From Syngnathus acus (Eukaryota > Chordata > Actinopteri > Syngnathiformes > Syngnathidae), in assembly GCF_901709675.1 (NCBI RefSeq), contig NC_051093.1, positions 9,742,053 to 9,806,052 on the forward strand: 64,000 nt of DNA, in the 5' to 3' direction. The stretch's first letter is position 1; every line of letters starts with the position of its first letter. Below, piece after piece: positions 39,901 to 52,526 of the stretch. The notes beneath the pieces are model-generated. The model was not told the origin of the DNA. It saw nothing but the letters and a program-made list of their open reading frames with translations, and searched no databases. The position numbers were made by a program, and so were the translations under genes.

Positions 39901-40329
39901 TCAAAACTAGGGTTAGGGTTAGAGTTAGGGTTAGAGTTAGGGTTAGGGTTAGGGTTAGAGTTAGAGTTAGAGTTAGGGTTAGGGTTACTAACTAGGCTTT
40001 CAAAACTAGAGTTAGGGTTAGGGTTTCTAACTAGGCTTTCAAAACTAGGGTTAGGGTTTCCGACTAGGGTTTTCAAGGAGTTTTGCCATCGCTAATTAGG
40101 GTTTCAAACTAGGCTCAGGGTTTCCGACTAGGGTTTTAAACCAAGGTTAGGGTTTCAAACTAGGTTTTAAAGCTAGGGTTAGGGTTTCCAACGAGGGTTT
40201 CAAACTACTTTTAGAGTTTCTAAGATTAGGGTTTCTAACTAGGCTTTCAAAACGAGGGTTAGGGTTTCCGACCAGGGTTTCCAAGGAGTTTTGCCATTGC
40301 TATTTAGGGTTTCAAACTAGGGTTAGGGT
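33908..40329 (+). repeat. Telomere-like higher-order satellite, about 14 units
   Basis: A landmark GGAGTTTTGCCATYGCTA occurs 15 times: 33996, 34391, 34967, 35368, 35829, 36411, 36830, 37291, 37843, 38262, 38856, 39251, 39646, 40077 and 40285. Spacings are 395, 576, 401, 461, 582, 419, 461, 552, 419, 594, 395, 395, 431 and 208. Each unit mixes diverged phrases (TTTCCGACTAGGG, CTAACTAGGCTTTCAAAAC, TTTCAAACTAGG) with blocks of GGGTTA and GAGTTA. The longest pure TTAGGG run is seven units (35695-35736). The array is open in several frames on both strands; these NPNP/FESLV-type peptides are by-products of the repeat. Confidence 0.97.
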
Positions 40330-40387
40330 AAATCGTAGAGCATTATATCGATTAATCGATGTGTATCGATGAATCGTTACACCCCTA
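40330..40387 (+). repeat. 58-bp direct repeat, right copy (true element end)
   Basis: Identical to 33850-33907 and followed directly by the target-site duplication, so this is the terminus used at insertion. Confidence 0.95.
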
Positions 40388-40395
40388 CTGCATAG
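40388..40395 (+). repeat. Right target-site duplication of the hAT-like unit
   Basis: CTGCATAG directly after TTACACCCCTA; see the left copy at 33352-33359. Confidence 0.7.
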
Positions 40396-42242
40396 CATGC
40401 AAAATGGGATCCCCTGTTGTTTTTCCAGTTGAACTCCAAACAGATTGTACTCTTTGCTTTGAAGTCCAAGAAAAAAGGTTGCATAAATGTCTTACTGTGT
40501 GGAATGAATTAGAGATGGCCCACTTGTGACTTTCAACCAGAGGCTCAAAAGTGCTCGCTCAACATATCGCATGCCCGTGTGGACCGACTGCCATTGATCA
40601 ACCTCTCTCTCGCTTGCTGGCGCATATTCGCTTATTATATAAGGGCAAAGGTTTATTTTTAGAGAGCGCGATATGGAGACTCGCCCCGAGGCTTTTGCTG
40701 GATCTATCAGATGTGAGAAGGACAACATCTGGATGGCGGTGGGTTCACCATCAGGGCTGGGAATACTTTGTACAAGGGACACCTTGACGCTTTCCGACCA
40801 GAGCCGACACAAGCCACTATTTGCATTATACAAATCCACTGCGGAAGTTTCTCAATTTCAAAATCAGCCCAGCATCCCCCCGTAACGAGTCCACATCCTT
40901 GTTTTCTTTAATTCCCTTGTTTGTTTCTATGCAAAGCCGAGCGCCACGCCACGGAGCGGTCATCCAGAGTGCAGGTCAGCGCGACTGCACAAATGTGTTA
41001 TGTCACTGCGACAAACACCAAGCGGGTTAGCAATATTTTGGTCACAACAGTCTGTAACTTGCAAAAACAAACTAGGGATGAAGACAGAGGAGCGGCGCAG
41101 AACGCAAATGTCTGCTCAGAGCTTGGAATTGAAGTGATCAAAATAGGACAGGAGAACTGAACGTATTGAACTCTTACAGCGACAGTAAATTCAATGAAAA
41201 GACTTTCCATAATTTGCCCATCAAAACTATTGCCAAGCTGCAAATATTCTCACTTTTCTTGCTTTGGGCCAGGAGAGGAAAAGGCCTCCGAGACGAGCAA
41301 TGTGCGAGGGAGACCAACGATATGAACGCTCACAGAGGCAGATAATTGAGGTGATGCGCAGCCAAGGGTCATGTGAACACATTCCAGTCATTAAAAACTT
41401 TTGGATTGGAACTATAGTATGTATGAACTCTTCAACCTAATTGCTTTTTCTGTCTCAGTGTCTTATGCTCGGGGTTCAGACAAACAAGTGCCGAAAAGAA
41501 ATCATCAATTTGGCCAAGATACAATAACGGTTAAAGAAAAAGTGTTTGCGGGGCCATCCTGTGTCGTTCTAACCTTACCCCCGCCCCAGTGTGGTTGAGT
41601 CCCACCCCCTTGTCAAATGGCAGCCCGAATGGCGGGCCCGCCCCGCCCCGCCCCTCCCCTCCCCTCCCCTTACTGCACCACTCAATAGCCTCCTTGTTCC
41701 CAGCTAGTGTCCTAGAAGTGACGCTTCGTGGCGGCGACAGCATTTTCAAATGTGCTCCTTTGTGCATAAGCATGCGAAGATGCAAGTGAAAGGCCACACA
41801 ACTGCGCAACTATAGAGGAGGAGGAGGACGACGAGAGGTCATCGCTAGTTGACCGACTGCAGTCCTACAAACATGGAAAAGCACTAGCGGCAGCAAAGAT
41901 AGGATGAGGAACACGAGAGGGGGAGCCGCTGGAAAAATCATTAGGTGAGCTCGGAGGGTTGCTTCTGATCACTTACTGGAAAAGAAGTCAGGGACTGCAC
42001 TTAAAAGACAAACGCCGACGCAAATGCAAAACTCCGCCAGCATTAATGTCACGGTTAAAATGCAATGAAATCAAGACTTAAAAGGAGTTTTTGTAAATCG
42101 GGCCCTTAGCCTAGAAAATAGCTACTAAGAAAAGCACAGGAAATGTATGCCATTAATTTAATGGAAAGAGTTAGAGGTGCACCCATTTCTGTCACAGTAT
42201 AACTAAGTAGCGTCCATAAAGGAACAGCTGGCTGAGTTTAGC

Positions 42243-42282
42243 GTGGAACAGCCTGGAACAACCTGGAACAGCCTGGAACATG
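42243..42282 (+). repeat. 10-bp tandem repeat
   Basis: Four nearly identical 10-bp units of the type CTGGAACAGC. Confidence 0.85.
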
Positions 42283-42483
42283 GCCTGAACCCCGTGCCCT
42301 CTCATGCGAGAACATTTGCCAAGTTACTCACAAATGTTCTGGATAAATTCCATCTTTTTTTTCCCTCGTTGTTATTTCCAGTGTACGTAACTGTCAAGAA
42401 TCCAAAATACTTTGGGGGTCCAAACAAAACTATGTACACCCTGCAGATGAACTAAAGTAATGTGGCTCACCTCCAACTTGTCC

Positions 42484-42515
<32 letters not shown>

Positions 42516-43654
42516 GATACGATCAATAGAAAACTGAGCTATATTGCTAAAAATAAGTGACGAGAGGCAAGCAGCTGAGAGATGACTTATGAGGGCTGGA
42601 AATTGGAAAAAAAAAGGAGGTCAACGTTAAAGGTGGCGATTACTGAACTGACAGCACAATCTCACATTTCCACGGATGATTTTACATCCCAGTACACACG
42701 GACGGGCAACACACGGAAGCTTTGATGTACTGCTGAAATGTGAAACGCAAATTTCCTTGAGCCTCAGTGTTATTGAATCAGTGGCTATTTCTGGAGAAAA
42801 CACACTTACATACGCTATAGCTATGGATCCATCTAAAATAGTCAATACAATGCTGCAAGTCAATCTGTTGGTGTAGCTCTCTAGCTAGCTAGCTATCTTT
42901 CTAGCTATCATGTTGTTGGTGTCCACGTAAACTTGACTGGTGTTAACGAGAGCATGAAGTCTTCACTTACAGTCTTGTTGGAGTCACATAAAGTGCTCAA
43001 AGTGCGATCTAACATTTTTGTGTCATCTTTCCAAATACATCATTGCGCCATTTAGATGAAATGTAAGCCAAAGTGCAGAGCAGCCATTATTGCTTTTATC
43101 TTCCACGCCGGTTCCCATAAAACTGGACAGGGAGCAAAGTGGAAAGGCAGATGATCCGAAAACAACTAAAGGATGGAGGAGTTGGAAAAGTGTCGAGTCA
43201 TGAGTGCCCTCTAGGAATTGTGTACACATAATCGATACAACCGAGAAGGCTTCAGGCAGCAAATTGCAACCGGGGCCAGTCAGAGTCTGCTGAACCAGGA
43301 TTCGAAATAACCACGTACAGATCATTCTGCTTGATGTAGAGGATACAAACTATTTCTAATCTCATTCTTACAGCCAAGCTATCATTTGTTAAATGCGCAA
43401 AAGCCGATTAAAAAAACATGAAAGGTTGCAACCTAAGATGAATAGAAATGTAATGACGGCTGCATGCAATATTGTTTGCTTGGTGTGCTGGGAAATCAGC
43501 TTTGTCTATCGTCGAGACACTGGTTCTGTTTGTGAAATGTTGGTTTCCATGGTTCCAATTTGACACACAGGTAGTGTGAAATCATGGCTCACATGAAAAT
43601 GTGTGTCATCTGTGCTGTCAATTGGACACATCTGAGGAGCATCTATACATACGT

Positions 43655-43860
43655 AGGCTATTTTGTTTCTTTTTTTTAAGTATCTATACTTTGAGGATTT
43701 CGTTTCCAACGACTGTACTTTTACAATATGGATTAGAATGACAAAAACTAGGACTCGGCTCGGCGGCCATTTTGTTTCTGAAGTATATCTTTTTACTGAG
43801 AGTACATTTTCCAACAACTGTACCTTGACAATCCGGATTAAAATAATCGTGTTTGCTGAT
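43655..43860 (+). repeat. Diverged tandem duplication, period about 102-109 bp
   Basis: Two landmarks recur in order. GGCTATTTTGTTTCT near 43656 pairs with GGCCATTTTGTTTCT near 43765. TTCCAACGACTGTACTTTTA near 43706 pairs with TTCCAACAACTGTACCTTGA near 43808. Confidence 0.6.
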
Positions 43861-44729
43861 CTTAATCATTCTAGTTTGCGGCGTGCTGATAGTGTCGCAA
43901 GCGTGATGTGTCACGTGTTGCACTTTTCACTCACTTCCTCCAGTCATGTTGCAACTTTTCTCGTATCTGACCTCTAATGTCAGAGTGGATGCGGCCTGGC
44001 TCGAGGGCAACGTGAAGTGCCAGCTTGAGTGTTTACCAAGCAAATAAGAAGCCCGTGTGCACGCTGCTCCTCAGGGCTTCAAAGGCGTACTCGGAGAGCA
44101 CCAGAGTCCGAAAGCTAATATGCTAAAGAGTAGAACGGCGAGTTAACAAAGCAAGTGAGACTGATTAAGTAGGGACGTTGAGTCATCTATTGAATTAGTA
44201 CAGGCAAAAATAAGGACACGTCTGTGTCGGGGTTGAGCCGCCCTGCGCCTCACATCCTGCCTAATCAAATATTCCACGTGCGTGAAAGATGTCCAAATGT
44301 TGTGTTTGGATTCGGTGTCAAACCGGCCGGCCTCTGCATCTACACTGCAAAGAATTCCTATTGGAGTTGCATTTGATAGCTTGCTCAAATTTCGATAAGG
44401 AGCCCAGTGTTGGCAACTCGAGGGTGGGTACCTTTGAGGAGGTAAAGCAAATGTTTGGCAAGGAATCACTTTGGAGACTTTTGGGACTTTATAATGAATT
44501 CTGAAGTCTGCCGCTGCCGAAAACTTAAAGCCCTGAGGGGTTCATTTGCATTTGCCTGTCTTGGTTTTCCCGCCTGCTGCCCGTGCTGTCTTTGCGGAAT
44601 TAAAATCACTCCAACAGGTTTTTCTTCTCATAGAAACGTGGCATGTTTGACTGACTGATTAAATATTGGCGTTGCCATTTTGAGGCTTCGGTCTGCAGTT
44701 TCATCAATTTGCGGTGGATTCATGTTCAA

Positions 44730-44790
44730 CTTCCATCCATCCGTTTAGTATCATGGGTGAGCTCGAGCCTATTCCAGCAGGATTTGGGTT
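44730..44790 (+). mobile_element. Fragment of a common fish interspersed repeat
   Basis: CCATCCATCCG, then TCATGGGTGAGCTCGAGCC and TATTCCAGCAGGATTTGG, resembles the widespread teleost repeat with a CCATCCAT start and a GAGCCTATCCCAGC phrase. The decayed copy in WFIKKN2 intron 1 may be a later part of the same family. Confidence 0.45.
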
Positions 44791-45569
44791 AGTTGTCGTA
44801 ACTAAATATAATGATGAAAAACAAGTGTCAATATTTTGCAGCGTGGCCATTATTTCCTTCCTGTTTATGCACAAGTCCTATGACCGTGATTATTTGACGT
44901 TTTTATAGCTGACGCAAACCAACAGAAGCACCCAAATAAACCATGTAATGTGTATCAAGTGTGGATTGAAATGTTCCCTCCCTGCGCGTGTGTGCGTGCT
45001 CAGCAGTTGCTGTTACTGCCTGAACTATTAACGTCCAGGCTTACTTAATGAATGATTTACAGTGTGAGCGTGAGAGGAGGTGTCAACACCCAAAGCAGAT
45101 GTTCTGGGAAATGACGGCCGGTGTTCAATATCCCAGCAATATTTTCAAGGACAAAATGTTCACTCTGCATTACAAGGCCTTTTAATGAGCGAATCTATTA
45201 AAAGGTGAACTATCGTATGAGAAAGCCTCCAGCGGAGTCTGCCAAAAAGGGCAGCGTGTCGTTGTAACTCTGGACGTGAGCCGCCGGTGTGAGGGTGGAC
45301 AGAGTGACGCTTGTTTCTTGCTTTCACATCTTCATTTGTGTGCGTTTGCCTGCAGTTAAACACACACAGTGACAGAACGCCCCTGCCCGCCCGCCCGTAA
45401 AAAAGCTTGCGTGGTATTCATGTTTTGCTCACCGTGCTGGTCGCTCTGCCAAATTCCTATCAATGAATACGTTCTCTGGCCTCAATGCATACGCAAATAC
45501 ATCCTGTTTTTTGACCCTTTTTTTGTGTGACAAGGATTGCTCAATCCATGCACAGGACATTTGGTGATC

Positions 45570-45640
45570 ATTCAAGATTCAAGAGTTTTTTATTCGCCAT
45601 GTTTGAGCGTGCCAAACAAGGAATATGACTTGGGTAAATC
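45570..45640. mobile_element. Possible retroposon fragment
   Basis: AAGATTCAAGAGTTTTTTAT, CGCCATGTTTGAGCG and CAAGGAATATGACTTGG resemble the end of a fish LINE in which an ion-channel-like AAGGAATTTGACTT phrase is common. The match is from memory of pattern only. Confidence 0.35.
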
Positions 45641-48600
45641 ACAGCCTCTGTTCAACATTTAGGTGACTAACAACACTCAGGACATGTGAAAAATGACAAA
45701 TATTCTCAAACATCCCCTTTATTATAACACACTAGCAGTTGTAACAGTCTGTCATTCCAACAGAGCAGAATGTTTTGTATTGTGTTCTGTTTGTACCTGC
45801 AATAAGTGACTAAAGTCTTTGGACCAGGATGTACCCTGTTAGTCTGCCTGTGTACACTTTACAGTCACTGTTTGGGGAGAAAGCAGTGGAAATCTGTTGC
45901 CGGGTAGACGTACGTCTCCACCCCACGCCGCGATTGGCCGATGCCTCTCGGAGGCTCCGCCATCTGTTCCAAACAGGCTTGGAAAGCAGGCCAGCAAAAA
46001 GGCTAAGTGACCAGGTGGATGTGATTTGTCGGTGGCTCAAACAACAGAACGGGAGCCATCGTGTAAGTTCTGTGCAAGTTTTCAAAGTCATCTCGGTTTT
46101 TCCTCTCTACGCTCACACCAGCTCTGTAAAAGTTGGCGGTAGCGTTCAAGATTTTCCCCAGAGGACAGACACGTTCTCAACAGTGAGGATGGCTAGACGG
46201 ATGATGTGATCCAATAAAAAGCACCTGGAAATTGCAATTCCCTCAGAAATTGAATATGCTGAGACTTGCTGGAGCCAACAGGACAACTAATGCAGGGGAG
46301 GAGGCGGCGTTACCGAGGGGTGCTAGAGCTACCCCAGGAATACCCCAAACAAATTTGTCATCTGATATTTTTATTTGGAAATCCAATAATTACCCAAACT
46401 TGTCATCAATCTGCGGTTGAGAGTAGTCGGCGATATACAATGATAGCATCAGTTCCCAAGGGGTCTCTTGGTAGCAACAAACTAAAGACTTGGACCAATC
46501 TGGAATAGCAAACATGCTGGATCAGGGACTCCATTACTCCTCAACTCAGATGTCTGTTGACTTCGTGAGCACACTCACCTCACCAGAGGAGTGGATGTCC
46601 CTGCCAAAGTAAGTCATTCAATGTCTGGAATGTTTAACCGAGATTTGGACCTTTGCTAACTCGCCATCAAATCCGAACGTTCTCAGCAGATGTCGTGAGC
46701 CGCTTTGAGCGTATTCAAGCGTTTGCTTGTGCTGTGCCAGCTGGAATAGAAACATGAAAGCAGGTGTGGCTTACACCGCCGCTTGACACGTCCAAATGTT
46801 CTGCGACAGGTGTAAAATGTGGGCAGCCATTCAGGGGCGTGGAGCAAGCCGACTCAGGCTGCTGGCTGGCTTCAGCGCCAGCCAGCCCGAGTCGGCAAAA
46901 ACCGGAGCGCACCCGGTCGTGGGATTGCATAAGGGAACTTTCCCTCAAAGTGCACGGGGTCCTTTTGGGACGGGTCGACTGCATTGGACACCATCTGCCC
47001 CGCCGTCACGATGCCCCGCCGCCACAAAGGAACTCGCTTTCATCCTAATCCCTCGCCATCTCAGTCTGTAATTAGTTGGCAGGGATGTGTGTGTTGTATC
47101 ACAGGCAAACTGGAGGGAGGCTGGTTGTTGATGCCATCCCAAATTCTGATCCCTCAGAATCAGGACATTTTGATTCCAAGAGCTGATAATCCTCTTACAT
47201 CATGCCATAAACAGCCCGCCTTTCTTTTTCAAAGATGCGCTTTGACTACGTTTCTTTCACAAAGCAACAACCAAAGCAATTTCCTGTCTTGTATCATAGC
47301 AGAGGTAAGAATTGGCACCAGAATCAAAGCCAATCCGGTCTAGGCCTTTGGTACTCAGCCATACAGCCAGAGTGAGCAAAATGTATATTTTAATTATCTG
47401 TGTCGGAACGCAGTCCCAAAAAGGTCTTTGTAAAGGGAAAAAGAGCAAATGTTGAGATAGAACAGGAAGAGTCCACAGTTTCCGAGAACAAGCTGCCCGA
47501 CTCAAAATACCATTTTTTTGTGTCCGGTCTGTTCAACGAAGCCATCGACATCGAGTTACTTTCTGGATTCAAATCGAGGCAAAGTATCCAAATCAAGAGT
47601 CGTCGAATGGACACAGGTACGAAAAAAACGAGAGGTAACTTTACGAAAGCACAAAAGTACTTCATGAATCAAACAATTTTTTCCCCCCGAAACTAATGAA
47701 TAAAATGTCATTTCTTCATTTGTAACTCCACAGCAAACAGTCAATACTTGTTCGCAATACACCTTTGAAATTATAAACTGACTAATATGATCAGATCATA
47801 AAAGTGACTTGTTGATTTTGCGAGAAAAGCCCGTACGTTTACTTTGCGCGCTTGCCATCTTTGTCACGATCGGAGCGCAAATGTCATTTTGCCACATTTG
47901 CGTTGTTAGCTCTCACATGGATAAACATGCTAATCCTCATTTTGCTGTCAGGGAAATCTCAGCAAGCGGCCGGCTTGCCAAACAAGACTGTGTAAATGCA
48001 AGTTGTTCCCTGCTGATGCTTCTTCTGCCTCTCTCGCTCTCCAAATGGATGACGGCCAAAGTGCTCAGCATCCCCAACACACACACACACACACCCAGGA
48101 TGCAATATAAATAACGTCACCTGGAGAGCGACCTTCTGCTCGGCATCCAGGCAACAAAGCCAGAATGTAAAAGTGTCTGAAGCATCACGGTGGAGATGCA
48201 ATCACTCTGGGTGAAGACAGAGGCAGGAAGCTTGCACAGCTCTAACTAAACACATCACCTTTATCAGCCTAATGCCGAGTGAAGCACGCCATGAGGACGC
48301 GCCGATAACACCGCCACCGCCAGAAAAGAAATTGCACACGACAGTGTGCCGTCGCCCCGAGACGCGGCAGAAGAATCGGATGAACAGTCAAACGAGTCAA
48401 GAAGGGACACACGTCCAGATGAACTTTGACCTCTGCTACCTCCAGGCTTCTTAGAGTGGAAAGCATCAGTGAAGCCGGCCCCTCCCTCCGGAAAATTCTT
48501 CATGTGTTACAATCCGAACCAAATGGAAAGTTGATAGTTATTGAAGGTTTGGATTTCGATATGAAACAAAGGTAAATAAATCGGGCTTTCTCTGTGTATC

Positions 48601-51600
48601 GTGTCGAAAACAGTCGAGAAAAACATCGGTTCTCTGCCGTCCACGACGAGCAGGGTCAAAGCTTTACAAGGGTCACCGCTGTGTTATCAGAGGTCAGACA
48701 GAGCAGGCCGTCCGGGTTCCGTGACCACACCGGGACACTTTGGCCCCGCCCTGGCAGCGAGAAGCACAAGCGCCGCCCTTTGCCCTCCAGCTGCCGCCAT
48801 TCTCAAAGCGAGGAAACACAGAGAACGCACGGAGATGGAAAAATATGTCGAGCGGGGAAAAATAAACAGAGCCGCTGCTTTAGAGGAACAGAAAGAAACA
48901 GGACGAATGATAAAAAGGTTCCCAAGAAAAAAGTTTGCTGTTGGGGCAACATGAGCCGCCCTCTTCATGTCCAAACACAAGTGACCTGAATCAACATGAC
49001 TGCATCCTCATGTCAGAAAAATACACATTAAGGCCACAGGTCACGGGCTCGATCGCTTTTGCCATTTTTTTTCTCTCTTGATTGACAGTCAGCTTTGCTA
49101 TCTGATGGCAATCTGTCTTTTTTTTTTTTTATGACTCAATCTGAGGAAGTGGCTCTTTCCATTTTGTTTGGTTACTGCTCTGCATCAAACTTCTTCATTC
49201 ACACAGTAAGAAAAAGCCTTTAGTATCATGCTTAAGAGGATTAAAAAGGAACCGAGAGGGACTCCAGTCTTCCAATTGCAATCATTCTAATTTAACACAG
49301 AAGTGATGTTAGCCACCCAATGAAAATCCGACTGCTGGAGAGTCCACTAATTTCATCCCGCTGTGAATTCGTTCGGGTGGGCATGGGAGTGATGGAGTTG
49401 CTGGATGTGAACCAGAGTGGACATAGATCACATCCCCATGCTGTCTGCACTCCAACTCTGATTCATATTCCAGTCATAAAGCAGCCAGGGGCATTTTCAG
49501 ACAGCAGCGGTTGGTATAAATCCCACTGCCACTACTGCCACCGCCACCGCTCATGGAAATAAAAAGGGCTGCATTCGTCAAAGGCGCCTGTACAATCTTT
49601 TGACTTGTCTCTTTCTATTTGGGGCCGAAGCGCTCACCAAACATTTCGGGGGTCATGTTTTTGCATCGCCATCCGGTCAGGGCGTCTGCTCTGAGCCGAC
49701 ATGCTGACCTTGGCGTTATTAGGGCGTGTCCGTGCAATCTTTTAGCCTCGCGTCGTAAAGCATACGCTGCTCTGACACCGCTGGGTGCAAGAGTTATGAG
49801 GCGCTGTAAAAACTAGTTTAAAAAAAAAAAAAAAAAAGATCAAAACACGGGCTAGGGTGCACTGACTAACTGTACGCTGGCATCACCTTCCAACTATCGC
49901 ATACACAAAGTCATTATTCAGCGACAGTCGGAACTTCAAGAACTCCAACACGAGTCGTCGCGTAACGCTGATCTCCAATTTATGAACGTTTGGATGAGCG
50001 AGAATCTACAGACCAAGGTGCAACAAAAAAGTCGAGCGGAAAGCAAAACACACATGCAGGGTGGGATGAAAGTGAAATCAATCATACAATAATACTCTTA
50101 CATCATCCCTGCAAGCGTTTGCAGCCGTTTGTGTTCTAACCTACTTGCGAGTCTTACACAACAGCGCATCAATTCCCAAATAGCTAAAATGATGATTCCA
50201 AAACTCTTTTCATCAATCAGCCAGGCTATTCCTATTTTTATTCCTGGATGGGAAAATGCTCATTACGGAGAGTTTCAGCCTATTTTAGCTTTCTTAATGA
50301 AGCATCAGCAGGAAGGTCTAATCACAGGTAATTAAGAGGGCAACCTGGCCGTGACCCCGCGTGGCCAATCGGAGAACCGCCGCCGCTCTTTTCGGGGTTG
50401 AATCGGCATAAAGCTGGACTGAAAATAATACGGCTTGATGTTCAAACGACAGCTGTGCTTTGCCGTGTGCTTTTCCTTTGAACAGCCTTACGGAAGCAAG
50501 GAAATAGAAAGAGGATACTGTTTGGGATTCACAAAGAGTGCAAGTGAAGGAAGAGCCAAATCCACTTCTTACTCGGCGGTTGATCACGGCTAATCTGAGG
50601 ATGGAGCTTAGTTAGCCGCTAATAGCTCTTCATTTTGACACCTCCCCAAACGCTCGCAGGCCCATCTCTTAGCCGACAAGTCCGAGTTTTAATGGCGCCA
50701 GATGAACCAAAGAGCTCTGGCGATGACGTAAATGACAGAAGAAGCATTTTTCAGCAAACGTGTACAAAAACCAAATCCTGATTACGTATTAAAATTTTTC
50801 AATCGACAAATTTTCAACCCTACTGACGCTGGCACCCGAATGCTTGAGCAAATATGAAAAGCAAAATTTGAAGAAATACTGACAGCAGAGTCAACATGAG
50901 AAGTTGAGGGTGCGATCGAATGCCCTTGTTTCACATGAGGACTGACAGGATTCAATCACGGCAATTTCAGGGGTGAACATTGAAGGTCACGTGTCATTGG
51001 GATTCATTGAGGGAACCGCGCACCAGTGGGCAGTATTTGATTTGATTTTTCTACCAATCTCCACTGGCCTATCAAGGAATGGGCGAATGAATACTGCGAC
51101 CTTTTTGCGTCCACAGCCAAAGAATCAAAATACACTCAACTCATAATGTGAACTACCTCCATCTGTCCAAATATGGTCAAGGACATTTTTTTTTTCCTTC
51201 CCTTAAATCTGCACTATTCATCTGTCCTCACATCATCTGACATTTTTACGCGTGAACCTATTCAAAGCATTCTTTTAATTCTGGAAAGATTTCCATTAGC
51301 CAGTGTTTCTGTCAACGCCTCCTACAAGCCTCAATCTCTTCTCTCTTGCTCCCTTTCCCTCCTTTGTCCAACAACAAAAATAACTCCTTCTTCCTCTTGT
51401 ATAAGCTGGAAGTAACTTTGGTAGCACCTAACTGACCTCAATCCTCTCCCCCTCTGGGTCACTGTCCCACCCGACCGAGGAGTTCTTCTGAATCTTTGCG
51501 CCAATCCGACATATTCTTAGCCCCTGTGGCGAGTTGGGCTGGACGTGGTGATAATCCTCACTATTCATACCCGAGCCAACTCTTACAAGATCCACTAAAG

Positions 51601-52496
51601 CTGCTGGCAAGGATGTGACGGGACAAATTAGATGACAACGAACGCACCTTAGTGAAGGAGCTGCCTTAGCCACATTGTTCACATACTAATCATGATTGCT
51701 AGTCGAAAGTTATTTTTGACATTGTGATTTGTGTAGATGAGTGCCAGAACTTGAGAAGAAGCCCAATTACCGTCTAATCATCTTTAGTGGATAACCACAC
51801 TCGAATGCTGATAAAAGTTTATTTTTATTTTTTTATTTGACCGAAGATGCCTTACATATCTGGCCGCTGACGTCAATAGACTTTATTGGGCTCTTGCTTT
51901 TGTACAGTACTGCAAAGTACCCTTTGAAACCGGCCTCGTGAATTAAGATTTGAAGTTTGACCGCCGCTCTTCCGAGACGTTTACAAGAAGAACGTCTGAA
52001 TCGATTCAGATTTTGAACAACACATATATGTGTCATTTGTTTTCTTTTCAGCAAGACCGAGCGCTCTTTTGTAAATATCGGCAGTCGTTCCAGATGATTA
52101 GCTTCCTTGATCAATAGTCTGTCAACGCTTCAAGACGAATAATTGACAAGTGTGTCGGGAATCGACGTCACAATCGTCTGTCCGTCAACCTTCCCATTGA
52201 TGAAGACGGACCGACGAAAGCGATTTGTTCGTCCGGCATGGATTCCGACAAATTTAAAGAGAGCGCAGATGTTTGCTTGTCACTTCCATCCAAGGTCAAG
52301 CATCCTTCGGGATGACGCTACGCTAACTCGGGATGAAACGGAATCCAATTATTCTTCCATATTCGGCGCAGCTCGTGATCTGTCATTGTGCTCTATTGAT
52401 TTCCAGTCCATCATCCATCTTATCTTTGCCATCCCATTAAAGCGCCCGATGCCCTCGTAAAGACCAAGGCGATACGTCACATAAAACAGGGAGGCC

Positions 52497-52526
52497 CGAG
52501 CGAGCGAGCGAGCGAGCGAGCGAGCG
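52497..52526. repeat. (GAGC)n tract
   Basis: About seven GAGC units. Confidence 0.9.

Larger units (their letters stand above)
33360..40387. mobile_element. hAT-like non-autonomous element containing a telomere-like satellite
   Basis: The left end starts TAGGGGTGTAA (33360) and the right end finishes TTACACCCCTA (40387), an 11-bp perfect terminal inverted repeat followed on both sides by CGAT-rich subterminal sequence. An 8-bp target-site duplication with one mismatch flanks it. The element-like part (33360-33907, 548 bp) is AT-rich and has no transposase frame, so it would need a transposase in trans. The interior from 33908 to 40329 is satellite. The assignment to hAT rests on the 8-bp duplication and the end sequence. 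Confidence 0.7.

Noticed and set aside
34178-40095. Many open frames of 60-97 codons with NPNP, GLGLEL and FESLV repeats
   Set aside because: They are translations of the GGGTTA-type satellite, open on both strands and in step with the repeat units. No start context, splice sites or non-repeat domain supports a protein.
33908-40329. A true chromosome end
   Set aside because: The array is degenerate, bounded on both sides by unique DNA and transposon ends, and followed by the SPAG9 gene. It is interstitial.
33908-40329. CRISPR array (regular repeats with spacers)
   Set aside because: The intervals are related satellite sequence, not unique spacers, and the DNA is vertebrate nuclear.
45829-46209. 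126-codon open frame
   Set aside because: It has no recognisable motif, a 93-codon frame overlaps it on the other strand, and no splice context was found. It could be a relic of a mobile element but is not supportable.
48594-48989. 131-codon open frame, with 117- and 97-codon frames in other registers
   Set aside because: Several frames are open at once in a GC-rich stretch, with basic low-complexity content and no family match; probably chance.
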